64,000 nt of DNA from Bolinopsis microptera (Eukaryota; Ctenophora; Tentaculata; Lobata; Bolinopsidae): contig NC_087074.1 in the NCBI RefSeq assembly GCF_026151205.1, positions 18,388,712 through 18,452,711 on the forward strand. The letters are read 5' to 3'. Both the position numbers and the translations under genes were made by a program. Below are positions 61,290 to 64,000 of the stretch, piece by piece; positions within the stretch are counted from its first letter, which is position 1; each line of letters starts with the position of its first letter. Below the pieces are notes generated by a model. It had not been told where the DNA came from and made no database searches. It saw nothing but the letters and a program-made list of their open reading frames with translations.

Positions 61290-62430
61290 ACAGTTATAGC
61301 AGTTATTAAGTTACGCTTATAGCAGTGATACAGTTATAGTTATATAGTAATACACGCTATAGTTCTACAAGTACGGCCACGGGTCATCGTTATATTTAGA
61401 ACTGATTTTTAATTTTAAACAGAATAGGAACTTTTCTGCCGTTTCATTGACCGAAATTTTATAGTTTTGACTGAATTTTTAACCAGTGACCACTGACCAG
61501 TCAGTGAGCCTGAGGTCAGTGTGATTGATACGAGCAACAAGTCACGATCAAGGTTCTGAAAGCTGAATATCTGGAGAAAGCTGTGATAAAAGAGAAATCA
61601 TGAAACTTTTCTAACGGTATACTTATAGTTATAGTAGGACATTTTCAGAAATCAGCTTTCCTGGACCAAATTTCACTGTTTTGACAGAATTTTTCTTCAA
61701 CGAGTATGATTGATTCACGATGTCAATCCTTCGCATCTCGCCGATCTGCATACGAGAAGATGGTCATGCGAGAAGATGCGCGGCGCGGCCCAGTAGTGCA
61801 TCGCGCTACAATGAGTATGACTAATGAGTGCAACTTGCAAGTGTACTCATTTTCGATGGCACAAGAAACGATTGAGGTACTGCATTGAAGCAAGATTTCC
61901 GGAGAAAGCTTTAAAGAATGGAAAATCTCCAAAATGTTGTAGGTTTATATAATTAATAATAACCTACCGACCCATTTTCAAATTTTGTGAAGTTTCCAGT
62001 TCCGGAAATTAATTTGCCAGTTTTGGTCACATTTTTGTCAACTGTTCAATTAGTCAATTAACTATGGATGGAATAAGGCACAATTTTAGAACTGGAGGCT
62101 GGTTAGACTCTCGATAAAAGCAGTTTGATTGGAACCAGCTTTGTTTACTGGTTAATGTTTACTCAAGTATTTATACATACAATTATATAGAATAGTTATA
62201 TACCTAAATCTGCTAATATAAAACCATAATGACTCTAAAAATATACACTGCACAAAATTATGGACCTGGAAGTAAGACTAAATACTTCAGAGCTTAATAC
62301 ACGAATCAAAACAAAATTCTAGAAGACTGACAGTCTTGTGTTGAAAGACGAATGTGATTTAGAAGCTTATCAAAAAATTATAATCTTAGCGAGCCACGAA
62401 TCCATAAATCCAAACAAAACTCTGTCTTAA
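61290..62430. other. Intergenic DNA, nothing recognised
   Basis: AT-rich DNA with short repeats such as GTTATAGCAGTTAT near 61,290-61,330. No exon, RNA gene or clear mobile element end was seen. The part adjoining 62,437 may be 3' sequence of the ORF1-bearing LINE. Confidence 0.4.
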
Positions 62431-62436
62431 CACATT

Positions 62437-63291
62437 TCAAACAACAGTTTTGTCCACACTACACACTTTGCCTCCTTTAATGAAGTGTCTCTTATCTGGC
62501 TCGTCGTTTGATCTCTTCTTGAGTTCTAAAACAAGCTTTTGCTGTTCGGCACGTTCCTCTGGAGACCTATCCGGACTGATGAAAACTTTACCGAAATGCT
62601 CCGAGCTACGGAGATGCCTTGCTCTAGTCAAAATCTGCTGCACGATTGTAGAGCTCGTCAAAGTCACCTTAACAGGTCTATCAGCCACCTGTTTCTTATC
62701 CTTGGATTTGATCAAACCAATTCTGCTAGCTTCTATTTTTGGCTTTTCACCAAGTTCCAACAACACTTGACCGACCTTGTCACATAACAGCTCACCTTTC
62801 TCTTCTTTAAGACCAAACAACATCAGATTCCGACTTCGGTCTCCTTCTGCTACAACATCCTTAATGACATTCTTCAAGATGTTTCTATCCGAATCCAACA
62901 AAGGACCTGCTGTTGAGGTTTTTGATTCCTTTACCGCGGCGCTGTATGTCTTTAACTCGGATTTCACAGTATTCTCAACTGATGCTACAACCTCAGATTT
63001 CAAGTAATCAAGCTGCTCGTCTTTGGCAGCTAGCAGTTCTTTCTGCAATACAACTATTGTCCCCTGGCTGTAAATTACATCGGAGTGCAATTTCTGGTTA
63101 TACTTCTCCATCTGATCAATGTACAATGATTGCCTATACATAACTTTTAACGCAGAATTGAGACTCTGAGCCATGACTTCCCTAGTGATTTCTCTTCTAC
63201 CAATGAAACCCTGAGCTACACACGCGTTAACATGATTTGATTTAACAAGCTGGAGAGTTTTCCGGATCCATTCGGCTCCATCATCTCTCAC
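62437..63291 (-). mobile_element. LINE ORF1-like RNA-binding protein (no ORF2 attached)
   Basis: A 284-codon frame. The N-terminal ~70 residues are helical; a probable coiled coil at about 75-125 (VLQKELLAAKDEQLDYLKSE, VENTVKSELKTYSAAVKESK) leads to an RRM-like domain starting at SRNLMLFGLKEE (about 152) with KVTLTSSTIVQQIL and KVFISPDRSPEERAEQ, and a C-terminal stretch ending HFIKGGKVCSVDKTVV. This is the coiled-coil/RRM/C-terminal order of LINE ORF1 chaperones, which coat element RNA. No endonuclease or reverse transcriptase frame follows on the minus strand down to 61 kb, so the copy is a remnant, or a captured host gene. The frame itself is intact. Confidence 0.7.
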
Positions 63292-64000
63292 TTCATCAAG
63301 CCACGTATTTCTCAGATTTATACATCACACAACCACGGCACCGGTTAAACAAGCAAGTCTTATCAACGTAATGATAAGTAACTGATAAGCGAGCAACAAC
63401 GTATTGAAAAGTGTATTTACTGAACTCCAAAGTTAATAATCGAAGTCACTATTGAGATTGGGAGTTAACATATTTTTCCTGGGCGGCGCTCAGCCTGTCA
63501 TTCCGCCATATATTATCTTCAATGAACAAAAATCCTGAGGTCCCCAGCTAGGTAAAAATTCTTCCATCATAAATATACCGCGGCTGACTTAAATCTACAA
63601 TTTCAACTTTGTCAAATTTGTGCTACTACTTCTATACCAAATTAAGGAAGAAATTAAACAAACAGCTCATTTCATAATTGTTATAATATCGATAACACAG
63701 AATCCATATCACGGGCAACTACCTCTTTAGATCAAATCGTAAATTTTACAAATTCAATTTTGTTGACAGTCGTTTTTATGAAAGCAAGATTTTGAAATCT
63801 GAAATCATATAACACTAACAGGTATGAGGTACTTATACATTATTAATACAGGGTCAGGAGCATTCCAGAATTCACTCATCGCATTCCAACATTATTGTAA
63901 CATTCATCAATATACACTATTATACACCTCTATTGCACAATTATTGCATTCTTCTTTCTGTTAAACTCTGCTTATAAGCTTATACAATATACATCTGTTA
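63292..64000. other. Non-coding end of the window
   Basis: Contains one end of the GCGCTCAGCC-type MITE at about 63,478-63,512 followed by GGTCCCCAGCTAGGTAA at 63,539, and otherwise AT-rich DNA with no recognised exon. Confidence 0.5.

Overview
This window is nuclear DNA from an animal, most likely a non-vertebrate metazoan; I cannot name the species. Four gene families were recognised by translation, all split by GT-AG introns whose reading phases join correctly: a Shaker-type voltage-gated K+ channel (+), a TMEM39 homologue (-), a P5B ATPase of the ATP13A2/3 type (-), and a RUNX transcription factor (+) with a complete Runt domain and a C-terminal WRPY motif. The DNA is AT-rich, with long introns, microsatellites, and a mixture of Penelope-like, LINE and LTR elements plus MITEs, which fits an animal genome. 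Nothing bacterial, organellar or viral was seen.

Layout. 1-5.2 kb: CCAAT/E-box-rich flank, a candidate 5' exon, and a small inverted-repeat element carrying a Penelope-type GIY-YIG ORF. 5.3-6.1 kb: a single-exon gene (-) for a small secreted protein, with a TATA box and an array of CACGTG E-boxes upstream. 6.8-14.7 kb: the K+ channel, nine exons found, with a 2.9-kb foldback element in the intron before the selectivity filter. 15.5-17.0 kb: 3' half of a TMEM39 gene, convergent with the channel. 19.5-26.1 kb: the ATP13A-type gene, a 2.9-kb first coding exon plus four small 3' exons separated by satellite-bearing introns. 26.1-38.6 kb: transposon block with a pogo/Tigger-like MITE, an apparently intact LINE ORF2, and a complete but apparently non-coding LTR retrotransposon (LTRs 1.28 kb, 5-bp TSD). 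38.6-43.4 kb: no gene recognised. 43.4-56.7 kb: the RUNX gene, with four clustered 5' exons, an 11-kb intron and a large last exon. 56.7-64 kb: LINE fragments, palindromes and several MITE families.

The host genes do not form an evident pathway; the P5B ATPase and TMEM39 are both endomembrane proteins, but their adjacency may be chance. The points most worth following up are: the K+ channel voltage sensor, in which the first three S4 arginines and two S2 charge-transfer-centre residues are replaced; the dense CACGTG sites, often with a CCAAT box 11-12 or 18-19 bp away, across the RUNX introns; the 16-bp-spaced E-box array in front of the secreted-protein gene; tandemly duplicated 3' splice sites in the ATP13A gene; and the large palindromes and non-autonomous elements.
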